NCBI RefSeq assembly: GCF_010365865.1
Contig: NZ_CP048020.1
Span: 1-64,000 of the forward strand
DNA: 64,000 nt
Source: Treponema vincentii
GTDB taxonomy: Bacteria > Spirochaetota > Spirochaetia > Treponematales > Treponemataceae
Direction: 5' to 3'
Shown: one piece after another, positions 52,919 to 62,142 of the stretch
Numbering within the stretch: the first letter of the stretch is position 1
How the letters are laid out: every line of letters starts with the position of its first letter
The notes under the pieces: generated by a model
The model's database searches: none
What the model was told of the DNA's origin: nothing
The model's input: the letters and a program-made list of their open reading frames with translations, nothing else
Translations under genes and position numbers: made by a program

Positions 52919-53583
52919 AAGCAATGACAAAGAAATATTATTTTTCTGTAGAAGGCAAAACGGAAAAATGGTATTTGGATTGGTTACAAAATGCCATTAA
53001 TACTGCAAATACGGCAACATACAAAGTAGTGTTCGATTCAAAAGTTGAAAAAAATCCTCTGGCACGAGTAAAGGCAATTACCATAATAAGTAAAACCGAA
53101 ATTGTGCATATATGTGATAAAGAGAGTAACGACGAAGATCATGTAAAGGCATTTCAGACTACATTAGAATCCATGAAAAAAGCTCAAAAACAAGGAAAGC
53201 ATATTACCTACAAACTTGGGTATAGCAACTTTACCTTTGAACTATGGATGATATTACATAAACAGGATTGCAATACTTGTTTTGATAATCGAAAGCAATA
53301 CTTGCAGGTTATTAATAAGGCTTATCATAAAAGTTTTAACAGTTTGGATGAATATAAGAGAGAAGATAATTTTAAACAACTTTTGATGCAGCTCGATTTA
53401 AGTGATGTGAATAATGCAATCAGTCGGGCTCATACAATTATGCAAAATAACAAGCAAAATGAGTGTGTCTTACAACGTTATGCCGGCTTTACTTTCTATA
53501 AAAACAATCCGTCTACTTCGCTTGGAGAATACATAAGTCGAATATTAACGGAATGCGGATATAATCTAAAACGGAGTCGGTAA
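52915..53583 (+). CDS. RloB-family TOPRIM-like effector
   Basis: This 222-aa protein matches the RloB/AbiLii family. The TOPRIM-type start is YYFSVEGKTEKWYLDWL, with an acidic residue in VHICDKESND, the family signature SNFTFELWMILH, and a C-terminal NPSTSLGEYI. It is coupled by ATGA to the ATPase. In AbiL, the two subunits act together against phage; here a defence role is inferred from family and context. The gene ends just before the right copy of the direct repeat. Confidence 0.9.
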   Translation: MKAMTKKYYFSVEGKTEKWYLDWLQNAINTANTATYKVVFDSKVEKNPLARVKAITIISKTEIVHICDKESNDEDHVKAFQTTLESMKKAQKQGKHITYKLGYSNFTFELWMILHKQDCNTCFDNRKQYLQVINKAYHKSFNSLDEYKREDNFKQLLMQLDLSDVNNAISRAHTIMQNNKQNECVLQRYAGFTFYKNNPSTSLGEYISRILTECGYNLKRSR

Positions 53584-53607
53584 AAAGAACGAGCTCTTTA
53601 CCGACTG
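53578..53607. terminator. Hairpin between the cassette and tex
   Basis: AGTCGGTAAA and TTTACCGACT form a 10-bp stem with a 10-base loop, immediately left of the right direct repeat. It may end the cassette transcript and, from the other side, tex. Its arms differ from those of the terminator beside the left repeat, which suggests it came with the insert. Confidence 0.65.
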
Positions 53608-53640
53608 TTGTCTTACTTCTTATTAAAATATGCCGCAAAG
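53608..53640. repeat. 33-bp direct repeat, right copy (3' end of tex)
   Basis: It is a perfect copy of 51346-51378. It forms the last nine codons, counting the stop, of the intact tex gene plus 5 bases beyond. Confidence 0.9.
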
Positions 53641-56018
53641 GGATTGTACTTTGTACCGTCATCATCCTTCCGTGGTCGGGCTTCTGCGACACGCCGCTCT
53701 GACCGGACTGCCGGCTGCCGCTCTCCGCGGTGACTCAGGTGTTTTTCTCCCTGCACGGCAGGTTTTCCGCTGCTAGTCTTTACCGCAACGGTTTTACCGT
53801 CTTTGGTTTTTACGGTAATCTTTTTGACTTCCGCCTTTTGCTTTGCGGTCAGCTTCCCCTGTACCCCGCTTTCGCTTTTCCGGCTGAGTGAGATACGGCG
53901 GCGTGCTTCGTCGAGTGCAATAATCCGGCATTCCACAATATCGCCGACCTTTACCGCCTCAAGCGGATCGGAAACAAAGCTGTCGCTCATCTCGGAGATG
54001 TGCAGCAGGGCGGTTTCCTTAATACCGAGGTCAACAAAGGCGCCGAAGTCCACAACGTTTTTGATCTTGCCCTTAACGGTCATGCCGAGTTTAAGATCTT
54101 CAAACAAGAGAACGCCCTGCTGCATAATCGGCTTGGGGCAGTCCTCACGAGGGTCGCGGTTCGGTTTTTTCAGTTCTTCGATAATGTCGCTGACTGTTTG
54201 CTCGCCGAGCTGATATTTTTCCTGTAGCTCCGTGCGTACCTCTTTGGTTACCGGTTCATTTTTACGTACAATCTGATAGATAACCTCCGCTGCAGGATAG
54301 TTTTCGGGGTGTACCCACGAGTTATCCAGCGGATTGGCGCTCTCCGGTATCTTTAAAAAACCTGCGCATTGTTCAAAGGCCCTGGGGCCTAAACCGCTGA
54401 CATTATGAAGCTGCTCCCGGTCGGTAAAGATGCCGGTTTTTTCGCGGTAACTCACAATCTTTTTCGCCAATCCGCTCGTAATACCGGATACGTATTTGAG
54501 CAGCGAGGCGCTTGCGGTGTTCAAATTGACGCCGACGTTGTTTACTACCGAACCGACAACCGCATCCAGCTCTTCTGAAAGTTTTTTCTGGTTTAAGTCA
54601 TGCTGATAGAGTCCGACACCGATAGACTTGGGATCGATTTTAACGAGTTCGGCAAGGGGATCCTGTAAGCGCCGCCCGATGGAGATAGCACCGCGGATGG
54701 TCAGATCCAAGTCGGGGAATTCCTCGCGGGCAACATCTCCTGCGGAGTACACGGAGGCTCCGTCCTCATCAACTACCGTAAACAGCACCTCGGGGCAATG
54801 TGTTTTAATCACATCGGAGACGATTTCCTGCACCTCGTGAGAGCCTGTCCCGTTGCCCACTGCGATGAGCTGTACCTTATAGTCTTTTACCGCCTTGAGC
54901 AGCGCTGCTTTTGCTTCCTCTGCCTTATGCTGATAAATAACAAAAGAGCCGAGGTACTTGCCGGTTTCGTCTAAGGCCGCGCATTTGGTGCCGGTTCTAA
55001 TACCGGGGTCTACGCCAAGTACGCGGGTTCCCTTAATCGGCTGCGTCATCAAAAGATGTTTTAAGTTTTCGCTAAAAATAGTAATGCCGTGGGTGTCGGC
55101 GTCTTCGCCTAAGTTGCTGCGGATTTCGCGCAGTACCGCAGGGCTGAGCAGCCGGACAATGCCGTCTGCAATCGCTTCACTGTGGTATTTGTTGTGCTGT
55201 ACCGAACGGCTCTGTACCCGTGCAACCGCTTCGTCTACATCAACATTGATTTTTACTTCCAAAACACCTTCACGCTCTCCGCGGTTGATGGCAAGCACCC
55301 GGTGCGGTTTAATCTGGTTCAGCGCTTCGGAATACTCCCAGTACATCTGATACACAGAGGTTTTCTGCGCTTCTTCATCCCCGATACCCTTCACTTCAAA
55401 AAGACCGGTTGCCATAAAGAAGTCATGTACCGCTTTCCGGTTTTCCGTATCCTGTGCCGTTTCTTCGGCGATAATATCGGAAGCTCCCGCAAGCGCATCC
55501 TCTACCGTCGGCACATTGAGTGTTTCGTCTTCACAATCGGTTTTAACAAAGTCCTGCGCCCGTTTTACAAGCTCCGCTTCTTCCAATTCTTTCATTAAAT
55601 CCGCTAAGCCCTGCAAGCCGCGTTCAACAGCCAGCATACCGCGTGTCTTTTTCTTCTTTTTAAAGGGCGCCCAAATATCTTCAAGCTCTGCCAGCGTTGA
55701 TGCTTTCATAATGTTATCATAGAGCAGCTCGGTCAGCTTGCCTGCTGCAAATACACCCCGTACAATCTCAAGCCGTCGCGTTTCCAAGTTGACGTAGGAT
55801 TTAAACAATTTATCGGAATCCCGAACTTGAACCTCATCGAGCGAACCGTGCATTTCTTTACGATACCGTGAAATAAAAGGGATTGTACATCCTTCGTTGA
55901 CCAATGTGATAACTGCGGAAACCTGCTGCATCCTGATATTCAGCTCTTCCGCAACCTTTTTCATAATGTCGATCTCGTTCACTACAAGACCGTCAATAAA
56001 CTCTTGCGTTAATTCCAT
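53613..56018 (-). CDS. tex: Tex-family transcription accessory protein
   Basis: Tex is an RNA-binding protein of about 780-800 aa; here 801 aa from 56018. An N-terminal helical part (LNIRMQQVSAVITLVNEGCTIPFISRYRKE), a YqgF-like RNase H-fold core with GVDPGIRTGTK, helix-hairpin-helix motifs (VSGITSGLAKKIVSYREK) and a C-terminal S1 domain (GMTKGKI-like start at GMTVKGKIKNVVDFGAFVDLG) are visible. The tail is basic and repetitive. A longer frame (to 56186) lacks any better ribosome-binding site; the start remains uncertain. The 3' end is the target of the cassette insertion. Confidence 0.93.
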   Translation of the reverse strand: MELTQEFIDGLVVNEIDIMKKVAEELNIRMQQVSAVITLVNEGCTIPFISRYRKEMHGSLDEVQVRDSDKLFKSYVNLETRRLEIVRGVFAAGKLTELLYDNIMKASTLAELEDIWAPFKKKKKTRGMLAVERGLQGLADLMKELEEAELVKRAQDFVKTDCEDETLNVPTVEDALAGASDIIAEETAQDTENRKAVHDFFMATGLFEVKGIGDEEAQKTSVYQMYWEYSEALNQIKPHRVLAINRGEREGVLEVKINVDVDEAVARVQSRSVQHNKYHSEAIADGIVRLLSPAVLREIRSNLGEDADTHGITIFSENLKHLLMTQPIKGTRVLGVDPGIRTGTKCAALDETGKYLGSFVIYQHKAEEAKAALLKAVKDYKVQLIAVGNGTGSHEVQEIVSDVIKTHCPEVLFTVVDEDGASVYSAGDVAREEFPDLDLTIRGAISIGRRLQDPLAELVKIDPKSIGVGLYQHDLNQKKLSEELDAVVGSVVNNVGVNLNTASASLLKYVSGITSGLAKKIVSYREKTGIFTDREQLHNVSGLGPRAFEQCAGFLKIPESANPLDNSWVHPENYPAAEVIYQIVRKNEPVTKEVRTELQEKYQLGEQTVSDIIEELKKPNRDPREDCPKPIMQQGVLLFEDLKLGMTVKGKIKNVVDFGAFVDLGIKETALLHISEMSDSFVSDPLEAVKVGDIVECRIIALDEARRRISLSRKSESGVQGKLTAKQKAEVKKITVKTKDGKTVAVKTSSGKPAVQGEKHLSHRGERQPAVRSERRVAEARPRKDDDGTKYNPFAAYFNKK

Positions 56019-56202
56019 GCGGGCGAGTATACCGAATTTTGGCTTTTTTTTAAAGGGGAGAAATTGTATCCGTGTAACAAGTGGCATTTCCATCGGTTGA
56101 GCTAAACGGTTTGCGGTATTACTCATCGTTAAATTTTTACTAATTGACGTTTCTTCGAAGCTGTTTATACTCAATAATAACATCATCCTCTAGGAGAATA
56201 TC

Positions 56203-56475
56203 ATGAATGAAAATGAGGCCGTGGAAAAACCAAGACAGACATTGCAAGACATTGATATACCGAAATATATTCAAATCGCCAGTGTTATCTTTATCGCTCT
56301 TTCTGTTTTTGCTGCAGCTCTTAATCTAGTTATTGATATTTTAACGCAAGGTCATGCAACGTTACAGCAATTAGCATATCTTGAAAAGACCGTATCGAAT
56401 GTAACACTCGGATTGGTATTCTGGGGTACAGGTCAAGTTTTTGCGAAGTTACTGTGCAAGGAAAAAAACACATGA
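56203..56475 (+). CDS. Small membrane protein
   Basis: This 90-aa protein has two hydrophobic segments (about residues 25-45 and 65-82) and polar ends. It has AGGAGAATATC before the start and is divergent from tex. Its stop overlaps the next start as ATGA, so the two small membrane proteins are coupled. No family recognised. Confidence 0.75.
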   Translation: MNENEAVEKPRQTLQDIDIPKYIQIASVIFIALSVFAAALNLVIDILTQGHATLQQLAYLEKTVSNVTLGLVFWGTGQVFAKLLCKEKNT

Positions 56476-56756
56476 AATTCCTGTTAAAATATTTTAGATT
56501 GTATTTCGAGATTTCTCTTGTCCTTGTGATGTTAGGAGTGATTGTTATAGGGATGTCTGCAGTGGCAGATTTTCATGAGTATACCGCATATCCAATCTTC
56601 GAACAACAGCCGTATTTTTTAGTGATTTTGCAAGTTATTGCTCAAACAATGAGCTCACTTAAAACAATGTTTGGCTCATTGACAGCCTGCCTTATCGGTC
56701 TTTTTATCGCTGTACACTTCCGTCGACTATATGGGAAGTTACGAGAAATGATATAA
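56472..56756 (+). CDS. Small membrane protein, coupled to the preceding gene
   Basis: This 94-aa protein has two hydrophobic segments (about 11-30 and 60-80) and a basic C-terminus. The ATG at 56472 overlaps the stop of the preceding gene (ATGA); a start six codons earlier is unlikely. It probably forms a complex with the 90-aa protein. No family recognised. Confidence 0.75.
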   Translation: MKFLLKYFRLYFEISLVLVMLGVIVIGMSAVADFHEYTAYPIFEQQPYFLVILQVIAQTMSSLKTMFGSLTACLIGLFIAVHFRRLYGKLREMI

Positions 56757-56782
56757 AGTCACTGCCGATCATCGCTAAAGCC

Positions 56783-56804
56783 AACCGAGTTTTTAGAGAT
56801 GCCC
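56783..56804. repeat. 22-bp dispersed repeat, copy 2
   Basis: It is identical to 34102-34123. Here it is not paired into the same long hairpin, and it lies in a short gap upstream of the SanA-like gene. Confidence 0.8.
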
Positions 56805-56828
56805 TACCCGCTGATGAGAAGAGGATGC

Positions 56829-57503
56829 ATGAAAATGCCGAAACGTAAAGCACTTTTAAAAACGACACTTATTATATGCAGTGCACTCGTTTTTGTTGCT
56901 CTTTGGATCAATTACGATATGGTACGGTTTGCAAAGCCGTATATCAAAAATGCGGATGATGCGAGCCTTATGGAAGCGGATTGCATTTTGGTATTGGGCG
57001 CCCGTGTTTTAAAAAACGGGTATCCGAGCCATATCTTAGAAGATAGAATTATAACCGGTATCGATTTGTACCGTGCCGGTATTTCTCCGGCGTTACTGAT
57101 GAGCGGCGACCATGGTACAAAAGCCTACGATGAAGTAAAGGCGATGAAGCAGTATGCTGTAGCACGAACTGTTCCAGCAGATTGCGTGTTTATGGATCAC
57201 GCGGGATTTTCCACTTATGATAGCTGCTATCGAGCGCGGGATATTTTTTGTGCAAAAAAGGTTGTGATCGTAACGCAGCGGTATCATTTATATCGAGCTG
57301 TGTATATTGCACGCTGTTTGGGGCTTGACGCTTACGGAGTTGCAAGCGATCGGCGGTTTATCTACGGAAAAAACAGCCGCCATCTGCGGGAATTTTTTGC
57401 TCGGATAAAAGCAGTCGGCGCAGTATTTATCAAAGTGCGTCCCCGCTATTTAGGCGAACCAATCCCCATACAAACTTCACCGGGGAGCGTGACGGACGGT
57501 TAA
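56829..57503 (+). CDS. SanA/YdcF-like DUF218 protein
   Basis: This 224-aa protein has an N-terminal membrane segment (about 9-26) and a DUF218 domain: CILVLGARVLKNGYPS, LLMSGDHG, and VVIVTQRYHLYRA. SanA of E. coli affects envelope permeability to vancomycin. A start at 56829 (GAGG upstream) is chosen over one ten codons earlier, which lies in the dispersed repeat. The Bat operon begins 63 bases downstream. Confidence 0.87.
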   Translation: MKMPKRKALLKTTLIICSALVFVALWINYDMVRFAKPYIKNADDASLMEADCILVLGARVLKNGYPSHILEDRIITGIDLYRAGISPALLMSGDHGTKAYDEVKAMKQYAVARTVPADCVFMDHAGFSTYDSCYRARDIFCAKKVVIVTQRYHLYRAVYIARCLGLDAYGVASDRRFIYGKNSRHLREFFARIKAVGAVFIKVRPRYLGEPIPIQTSPGSVTDG

Positions 57504-57566
57504 ACGTGGAATTACCTTATAAAACTGCGGCAGGTGTGGTATAATAACCGTGATAAGGATACCCTC

Positions 57567-58565
57567 GTGCTGAATTTTCAACGACCGCTTTCTTTTTTCC
57601 TCTTGCTGTTACTGCCGACTTTTGTACTGCTCCGGCGGACGGGGAGATTGCAAGCGGTATCAATATCACTGCCGCTTGGAAATTGGAACGGGTTTGTTCC
57701 TGAAAAAAATCTGCGGGTGTATCTTGCGCACCGTATCTCCCAGTACGTTCTTGCGGCAGCCTTTGTATTCGCCGTCGCTGCGCTTGCGGAACCGGTACGG
57801 CAAACTTCCGAAGCGATGTATGCCGGTTCGGGACAAGCGCTGATGTTTGTCATCGATACCAGCCCCTCGATGGCGGCACAGGACATGGGAACACAGACAC
57901 GGCTTGAGGCGGCGAAGCAGATTATCAAGTCCTTTGCGGAAAAGTACGAAGGCGACTCATTAGGGCTTACCGCGCTGGGAAGTTTCGCCGCCGTACTCAT
58001 TCCGCCGACAATCGATCGGCACACGTTTCTGACTCGGTTGGATCAACTGCAAGTCGGTGAATTCGGCGACGGAACGGCAATCGGTATGGGGCTTGCCTCT
58101 GCCGTGCTGCATCTGACGCAGTATTCTGCGATCCCCTCACATATCATTCTCTTTACCGACGGAGATAACAACACCGGAGAGGTGCATCCCCGCGCTGCCG
58201 CGGATATCATCAAACATAAAAAAATCGGGTTTTACATTATTGGGTTGGGAAAGTCGGGATATGCGCCGGTTAAGTATATCGATCCGATTCAAAAAAAAGA
58301 AATTTCCGGTACGCTCAACACCGTGTTTAATGAAGCGGAGTTACAAAAAATCGCCGGTTACGGTAACGGCCGCTATTTTTCGGCACAGTCACCCGAATTA
58401 TTAACGGATATTTTTAATCGATTTATTCAAAAAATACCGGCGACGCCTCCTTCAATGACCATACGTAAATACGCGTACCTTGACGGGCTGTTTTTATTGA
58501 TTGCAATGAGCTGCGCGGTAGGAGCATGGCTGCTTCGCAGAATCGGAATGCAGGCGGTGTCATAA
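57567..58565 (+). CDS. batA: BatA, VWA-domain membrane protein
   Basis: This 332-aa protein has N-terminal and C-terminal membrane segments around a von Willebrand A domain. The metal-ion-dependent adhesion site is VIDTSPSMA (DxSxS). The GTG at 57567 has AAGGA upstream; a -10-like TATAAT lies about 25 bases before. Bat proteins are associated with aerotolerance in Bacteroides and spirochaetes. The stop overlaps batB as TAATG. Neither moxR nor the DUF58 gene that usually precedes batA is present upstream. Confidence 0.9.
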   Translation: MLNFQRPLSFFLLLLLPTFVLLRRTGRLQAVSISLPLGNWNGFVPEKNLRVYLAHRISQYVLAAAFVFAVAALAEPVRQTSEAMYAGSGQALMFVIDTSPSMAAQDMGTQTRLEAAKQIIKSFAEKYEGDSLGLTALGSFAAVLIPPTIDRHTFLTRLDQLQVGEFGDGTAIGMGLASAVLHLTQYSAIPSHIILFTDGDNNTGEVHPRAAADIIKHKKIGFYIIGLGKSGYAPVKYIDPIQKKEISGTLNTVFNEAELQKIAGYGNGRYFSAQSPELLTDIFNRFIQKIPATPPSMTIRKYAYLDGLFLLIAMSCAVGAWLLRRIGMQAVS

Positions 58566-59527
58566 TGATTGAATTTGAAAAACCGTTTTTCCTGTTGTGC
58601 ATCATCGGTATTCTGCCTGCCTGCGCCGTTACACTGTATCGCATAAAAAAATTAAAAGAAAGCTACGCGGCGGCGGGAGAGATTCACGCCATTATACGGG
58701 CACTGCGAATCCGAACGGCGTTTTGGAGCATCGGCTGGCTGTTTCTCAGTATTGCCGCAGCAGTACCGCTCTGGGGCACAAAACAAACCACCGTAGTCAA
58801 ACACGGAAATGCGGTCATCTTTGCCGTCGATATTTCGCGCAGTATGACCGTCGCCGACATCGCACCGAACCGGCTTGAATTTGCAAAGCGTTATGTTTCC
58901 TTTTTGATAGAGCGCTTGCCGGAAACGGCCTGCGGACTCGTTACGATAAAGGGACTGGGTACGCTTGCCGTACCGTTGAGTTTTAATCATCAGAGTGTAC
59001 TGACCGCAGCGGAAACACTGTCGCCGTTCAATGCAACCTCGGCGGGAAGCAATCTTGAACACGGACTGCGTGTCGCATTGGAGGCATTCCCCGAAAATCG
59101 ATTGACCGGAAAAACGGTTGTGCTGTGCACCGACGGCGGTGAAACAATCGGTTCGGTGCCGCGTATTCTTCCGCGGTATCGGCAAGAAAATGTTCAACTG
59201 ATTATCATCGGCTTTGGAACGGAAACAGGTGGTACGCTTTCCATCCTGAATGAAAAACACGAATCGGTCGTGCAAAAAAGTGTGTTGGAGGAATCTATTC
59301 TTAAACGCTATGCGGAGCAAACCTTAAACGGAAGTTTTTATATTTCCGCGGCCGACCTCGGTTCGGCACAGAAAGTGTTGCAATCGCTGACGGAAGGCGA
59401 TGCCGAAAGCGAGAAAATACGATATGTGCAAAAACCGGTACGGCGGACATTTGAGTGTACGGCGATGGCGCTCCTCTTTTTTTGTATCGGTCTTTGTGCG
59501 GGAGGTATCCGTGCTAAAAAAATGTAG
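58565..59527 (+). CDS. batB: BatB, VWA-domain membrane protein
   Basis: This 320-aa paralogue of BatA has the same layout: an N-terminal membrane pair, a VWA domain with AVDISRSMT (DxSxS), and a C-terminal membrane segment. It starts at the ATG overlapping the batA stop. BatA and BatB probably form a periplasmic complex with the TPR protein BatC. Its 3' end overlaps batC by 17 bases. Confidence 0.9.
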   Translation: MIEFEKPFFLLCIIGILPACAVTLYRIKKLKESYAAAGEIHAIIRALRIRTAFWSIGWLFLSIAAAVPLWGTKQTTVVKHGNAVIFAVDISRSMTVADIAPNRLEFAKRYVSFLIERLPETACGLVTIKGLGTLAVPLSFNHQSVLTAAETLSPFNATSAGSNLEHGLRVALEAFPENRLTGKTVVLCTDGGETIGSVPRILPRYRQENVQLIIIGFGTETGGTLSILNEKHESVVQKSVLEESILKRYAEQTLNGSFYISAADLGSAQKVLQSLTEGDAESEKIRYVQKPVRRTFECTAMALLFFCIGLCAGGIRAKKM

Positions 59528-60203
59528 ACATCCGGCTGCCGTCATATCACCCATGTCATCACGTTCAACATTATTATCATCGTTATGTAGATCATCATTT
59601 TTGTCGGTGAGTTTTATTTTTTTACTGATGACGATGTTTGTCCTATCGGGCTGTAGCGCAGAACAGCAAACCAAAATTGCACACGTAAAAGGAACACTCG
59701 CATGGATGCGGAGCGATTGGAACGATGCCGTGTTGGATTTTTATGAGGCTGAAAGTTTAGCGGCGGAATTATCCGATGACACCATAAAACCGTACACGGA
59801 TTTTGCGCTTGCCTCTTCATATCTGATGCAGGGAGAGGATGAGGCTGCGTCCGGAAAATTACAAAATGGTTTCGAAACGGCGCCTGAGATTTTACGGGCG
59901 CATCGATTTTATCAACAAGGCATTATTGCGTTTCACTCAAAGGATTATGCGGAAGCGGCGGCATTGTTCCGAAAATCATTGGAGCTGTCCGGCAATGACA
60001 TGGCAGCAAAGATTAATTATGAATTGAGTAAAAAGTTGAGCGACACACAGCGGGAGATGCAGCATCAAGCTCCGCAACAGACGTCCGAAGATCCCGAAGC
60101 CGATCTGACGGATTCGATTATCTTAGATATTATTCGCAAAAGAGAGCAAACCGAATGGAAAAAAACACAACGCGAATCGGAACCGGCGATAAACGATTAT
60201 TAG
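59511..60203 (+). CDS. batC: BatC, TPR lipoprotein
   Basis: This 230-aa protein has a lipoprotein signal (FIFLLMTMFVLSGC, lipidated cysteine near residue 46 after a long basic N-terminus). About three TPR units follow, including AHVKGTLAWMRSDWNDAVL. A GTG start with GGAGG six bases upstream lies inside batB. The long serine- and arginine-rich start before the hydrophobic core is unusual; a later internal start (ATG in MSSRSTLL) is possible. Confidence 0.82.
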   Translation: MLKKCRHPAAVISPMSSRSTLLSSLCRSSFLSVSFIFLLMTMFVLSGCSAEQQTKIAHVKGTLAWMRSDWNDAVLDFYEAESLAAELSDDTIKPYTDFALASSYLMQGEDEAASGKLQNGFETAPEILRAHRFYQQGIIAFHSKDYAEAAALFRKSLELSGNDMAAKINYELSKKLSDTQREMQHQAPQQTSEDPEADLTDSIILDIIRKREQTEWKKTQRESEPAINDY

Positions 60204-61756
60204 GACTTTTAGTATGCATGCTAGTCGCGAAGACGGCAACAATCTTTTTTTTCTTTTGTGCAGCCGCAAGTCTCTATGGGCAGCAAAACGATTATGCTGA
60301 GCATTTTATTGAACTCAAAATAGACGGTACCGAATTATCAATTGATCGTGAATTTGAAATTGAAGTTATCATCACACGAGAGACTCCTTATTTGCAGAAG
60401 AATAATGGCGATACGCCGCGATTTATCCTTGAGCAGAGCGCGGATACGGCAGAGCTGATACAGAGCAGTGCAATTCCCGAACGAGATGGCCTACACCTGC
60501 GCTATCGGTATCGGTTTAACAAAACAGGCAGGTTCCGGTTCGAGCCGGAGCTGCAATGGAAACGGCAAACGGTCGAGCTGACACCGCTGGATATAACCGT
60601 ACACCGGTCGCGGCTCTCGGAACATACGCCGTTTGTGTGGACGCTGTATTCCGCAAGCGGTCTGTCGATTGCGGACGGCACAGCCCTTGAACAAGGCACC
60701 GAATACATCCTGTGTTTAACCGCAGCCTTTTATTCGGCAGGATATACCGAGCGCTACCGGCACGCTTTACAAACCGCCTCTGCTCAAATCGAAGCCGCCC
60801 GCCTCGACGAGAATGGAAGCGGCGCTGCTGTTCGGGATATTCATAGTGAGCTGCCGTTACCGGCTGAAATAGTCCGTATCGAATGTGCTCCTTCCGAAAG
60901 CGCCGCGCTGAAACCGCTGACACTCACAGAACTGCCGTTCGATGCGGCTGTTTTAATAAACTCGGCGGCTTTGTCAAATATTGCCCTGTCTAATACCGGC
61001 AGTTCCGGGACCGGCGACGAGCATTACGTGCTTGCAATGTTCAGCTTAATACCTCTGCGGATAGGTGTTCAAAGCCTTCCCCAAGCGCAGATATTTTTTA
61101 CAGCGGGTGGAAAAGCATTCAGCGCTCCTGCTGCGTACCGCATTGACCGGCAGGAAATTACCGAGGCTGCCGATAAAAGCGGCGCGGACGGCTTCACCGC
61201 CGCTGCGTTTCAGGCGCTCCCGCCTGAAACGCAGTACAACGGCAGCACTATGACCGAGCAAGAAAAAAGCGCCGCGGCAAAGCAGATAGCCGACTATCGT
61301 AAACAGGAAGCCGCGGCGCTTTTTTCTCCCGCAATCCGCCGTGAACGCAGAAAACTGGAAGCTGTGTTGGAGATTGCGCATCCGCTGCCGCTGTATCCGC
61401 GCCTGCTCGGTATTCTCACGGCGGTAATCTCCGGCTTACTGCTGATCGGTGCAGCGGTGTGCGGTTTCCGCAATAAAAAGCGGTTTATGCTGCTTTGTAT
61501 CATCATCGCATTGTGCAGCGGAAGCCTCACCGCCGTACTGTTTCGGCTCATACTGCGGCCGCAAGGGGTATATACCGGCGGTAATGTCGATCCAGCAGTG
61601 CGGCGGATACCGGAAACGAGCAGCAGCAGCGTATATCAATTGTCGGCAGGTGAAAGCGTCATTATCATACGCAAAGCACCGCAATGGTACTACATTAAAA
61701 CCGCCGACGGAGTTACCGGCTGGGTTTCCCCGCAATCGATTGTGCAGTACAATTAA
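60155..61756 (+). CDS. batD: BatD-like protein with C-terminal SH3b domain
   Basis: This 533-aa protein has a signal peptide (residues about 15-43), beta-sandwich BatD-type domains, and a membrane segment pair (about 410-460). A final SH3b domain reads VYQLSAGESVIIIRKAPQ and GVTGWVSPQSIVQ. The start overlaps batC by 49 bases. Many BatD proteins lack the SH3b end, so this is a fusion. It closes the bat operon. Confidence 0.87.
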   Translation: MEKNTTRIGTGDKRLLGLLVCMLVAKTATIFFFFCAAASLYGQQNDYAEHFIELKIDGTELSIDREFEIEVIITRETPYLQKNNGDTPRFILEQSADTAELIQSSAIPERDGLHLRYRYRFNKTGRFRFEPELQWKRQTVELTPLDITVHRSRLSEHTPFVWTLYSASGLSIADGTALEQGTEYILCLTAAFYSAGYTERYRHALQTASAQIEAARLDENGSGAAVRDIHSELPLPAEIVRIECAPSESAALKPLTLTELPFDAAVLINSAALSNIALSNTGSSGTGDEHYVLAMFSLIPLRIGVQSLPQAQIFFTAGGKAFSAPAAYRIDRQEITEAADKSGADGFTAAAFQALPPETQYNGSTMTEQEKSAAAKQIADYRKQEAAALFSPAIRRERRKLEAVLEIAHPLPLYPRLLGILTAVISGLLLIGAAVCGFRNKKRFMLLCIIIALCSGSLTAVLFRLILRPQGVYTGGNVDPAVRRIPETSSSSVYQLSAGESVIIIRKAPQWYYIKTADGVTGWVSPQSIVQYN

Positions 61757-61836
61757 CGCGAGGCAACACATTGTCTTGATTTCTCTCATAAAAAATGATA
61801 GAAAGAATGAACTATTGCTTTTTACAGGAGTTTTTT

Positions 61837-62067
61837 ATGAAATGTAGATTTTGTGAGCAAGATGTAAAACCGGTCGGGCATAATTTAGTATCAGCGACCG
61901 GCGATATTGTTTGTACTAAGAACCCGACGAAAAAGCATGTTGCCGTGTATGACGGCGTCCACTGTATCCACTGCGGTCGTCAAGTAAGCATTCTCGGTGA
62001 TAGAATTGTTACCTCAGCCGGAATAAGCTGTCCGGCATCCCCATCAGGGCGACATGTCGTAAGATAG
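61837..62067 (+). CDS. Small cysteine-rich zinc-ribbon-like protein
   Basis: This 76-aa protein has two CxxC pairs, CRFC at the start and CIHC in the middle, each followed by a further single cysteine (IVCTKN and ISCPAS). The two halves look like a duplicated motif. A zinc-ribbon function is likely, although the second ligand pairs are incomplete. AGGAG precedes the ATG. No family recognised. Confidence 0.75.
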   Translation: MKCRFCEQDVKPVGHNLVSATGDIVCTKNPTKKHVAVYDGVHCIHCGRQVSILGDRIVTSAGISCPASPSGRHVVR

Positions 62068-62142
62068 CGGGAAAAAGCTAGACAAAACGTATAGTTTTAA
62101 CGATGCGGCAACGCAGAGCACCGTATGTTTTCAAAAGAAATC

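Noticed and set aside
53578-53607. The hairpin beside the right repeat as part of the direct repeat
   Set aside because: Its arms differ from the hairpin beside the left copy; identity stops at 53608.
56019-56186. The 56-codon N-terminal extension of tex
   Set aside because: No better ribosome-binding site exists upstream, the added residues are unlike Tex, and the shorter protein has the usual length. Not fully excluded.
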